33,547 bases of DNA from Clostridia bacterium (GTDB lineage: Bacteria > Bacillota > Clostridia > Oscillospirales > CAG-272): NCBI GenBank assembly GCA_017452665.1, contig JAFTLZ010000033.1, positions 1 through 33,547 of the forward strand. The letters are read 5' to 3'. The notes under the pieces were generated by a model. It did not search any database, was not told the origin of the DNA, and saw only the letters and a program-made list of their open reading frames with translations. A program made the translations under genes and the position numbers. Within the stretch, counting starts at the first letter, position 1, and each line of letters begins with the position of its first letter. Positions 32,469 through 33,547 of the stretch are shown here, in pieces.

Positions 32469-33547
32469 AGATTTTGATCTCTCCTTCCCGTGCTGCAGGA
32501 ACCGTTGCGGCGCCCCCTTCCAAAAGCATGGCGCATCGGTTGCTGATCTGTGCCGCTATGGCGAAGGGAAGCAGCCGGATTGCGGGCGGAGGAACGTGCG
32601 AGGACGTTCTGGCAACGATTGAGTGTTTGCGCAAGCTCGGCGTGGATTGCAAATGGGACGGCGATGACGTGACCGTGACGGGGGCTGACCTGCGATCGGT
32701 TGGCGCGGAGGATGACCTTGTTTTGCCATGCCGCGAGAGTGGCAGTACGATCCGCTTTTTGCTTCCGCCGGCTCTGCTTTCCGGTCGAAAGATTACGCTG
32801 ACCGGTGCACCGTCGCTTTTGCGCCGTCCGATGACGGTTTATCAGGAGCTTTGTACACAGCATGGATTGTATTTTGAACAAAACGAGAACGGGATCACCG
32901 TAAAAGGTCCTTTAACCGCCGGAAAGTACGAGCTGCCCGGAAATATTAGCAGTCAGTTCATCAGCGGAATGTTGTTTGCACTGACCCAAACGGCAGGGGA
33001 GAGCGTGTTGCACATTGTTTCCCCGATTGAAAGCCGTTCTTACATTCTTCTCACGGTGGCGGCGCTGAAACAGTTTGGCGCTGATATTGATTGGACGGAC
33101 GAATGTACATTGCGCATTTGCGGAGACGCCGATATGCATGCCAAGGATTGCACGGTGGAAGGGGATTACTCAAACGCCGCTTTTCTGGAGGCTTTTAATC
33201 TGTTTGGCGGTGCGGTTACGCTGACGGGATTGGATCCCAACTCCTTGCAGGGCGATCGCGTTTATCAAACGCATTTTGCACGGTTGAATCGGGAATGTGC
33301 CGAGATCTCGCTGGAGGATTGTCCCGATCTGGCTCCGATTCTGTTTGCGGTTGCCGCGGCAAAGCACGGCGGCACCTTTACTGGAACCCGCCGCTTGAAA
33401 ATTAAGGAGAGTGACCGAGCTGAGACTATGGCGCAGGAGCTGCGCAAGTTTGGTACTGAGGTCTGCGTCTATGAAAATACGGTTACGGTCAGACCGGTGG
33501 ATTTTCATGCACCGACCGAACCGCTTTGCGGGCACAACGACCATCGC
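32465..33547 (+). CDS. aroA: 5-enolpyruvylshikimate-3-phosphate synthase, cut by the window end
   Basis: Condenses shikimate-3-phosphate with PEP. The frame starts at the ATG overlapping the aroQ stop and runs open for 361 codons to the last base, so the C-terminus is outside. Visible motifs: PPSKSMAHRLLICAAMA (shikimate-phosphate binding), CRESGSTIRFLLP (usual ESGSTLRF), RRPM, the GNISSQFISG core, GDYSNAAFLEA, the Asp of DCPDLAPI, KESDRAETM and the start of the NDHR motif at the very end. About 60 residues are missing compared with the family. It extends the overlapping aro chain. Confidence 0.96.
   Translation, partial: MKILISPSRAAGTVAAPPSKSMAHRLLICAAMAKGSSRIAGGGTCEDVLATIECLRKLGVDCKWDGDDVTVTGADLRSVGAEDDLVLPCRESGSTIRFLLPPALLSGRKITLTGAPSLLRRPMTVYQELCTQHGLYFEQNENGITVKGPLTAGKYELPGNISSQFISGMLFALTQTAGESVLHIVSPIESRSYILLTVAALKQFGADIDWTDECTLRICGDADMHAKDCTVEGDYSNAAFLEAFNLFGGAVTLTGLDPNSLQGDRVYQTHFARLNRECAEISLEDCPDLAPILFAVAAAKHGGTFTGTRRLKIKESDRAETMAQELRKFGTEVCVYENTVTVRPVDFHAPTEPLCGHNDHR

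Overview
The window looks like a chromosomal segment of an uncultured, spore-forming (or spore-former-derived) member of the Bacillota, class Clostridia. The reasons are a full-length Spo0A, the sporulation-type proteins YtfJ/GerW and a DacF/DacB-like carboxypeptidase, the Firmicutes order scpA-scpB-DUF2953-ytfJ-dacB-rluB, consensus sigma-A promoters and strong GGAGG-type ribosome binding sites in DNA of roughly balanced GC. No rRNA, tRNA, CRISPR array, insertion sequence or prophage was found.

Left part (1-7.9 kb, mostly minus strand): rpsO and pnp, followed by a VanY-like membrane protein that has lost zinc ligands. The rpsO-pnp gap holds a terminator and a long dyad with a competing anti-Shine-Dalgarno helix. 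Upstream of rpsO, on the plus strand, lie the last ~47 codons of an otherwise missing gene. Next come a DUF4838 glycan-related protein, a BspA-repeat lipoprotein and a VanZ-like protein. The vanZ promoter lies between two matching palindromes next to a divergent XRE-type regulator gene.

Middle part (7.9-18.7 kb, minus strand): a long co-directional cluster lon - engB - M50 protease - scpA - scpB - DUF2953 - ytfJ - dacB - rluB - GNAT-like, ended by a terminator, then spo0A with its own promoter. It combines proteolysis, ribosome assembly, chromosome segregation and sporulation or cell-wall functions.

Right part (18.8-33.5 kb, plus strand): a doubtful small membrane-protein gene, uvrB, a five-bladed-propeller (GH43-like) protein, and uvrA (nucleotide excision repair). 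After a terminator and a near-perfect sigma-A promoter comes an aromatic amino acid operon: aminotransferase (interrupted by an in-frame TAG), pheA, aroB, aroC, an aroE-aroK fusion, aroQ and aroA (cut by the window end). Several of its junctions are ATGA overlaps, which implies translational coupling. Together these genes run from DAHP to EPSP and from chorismate to phenylpyruvate/phenylalanine. DAHP synthase is not in the window.

I did not find a clearly new multi-gene system. The most interesting signals are regulatory: the pnp leader switch, the XRE/VanZ operator pair, the dacB leader inverted repeat and the GTAA/TTAC dyads around spo0A. There is also a genetic-code question: one in-frame TAG, while none of 27 genes with a visible stop ends in TAG.
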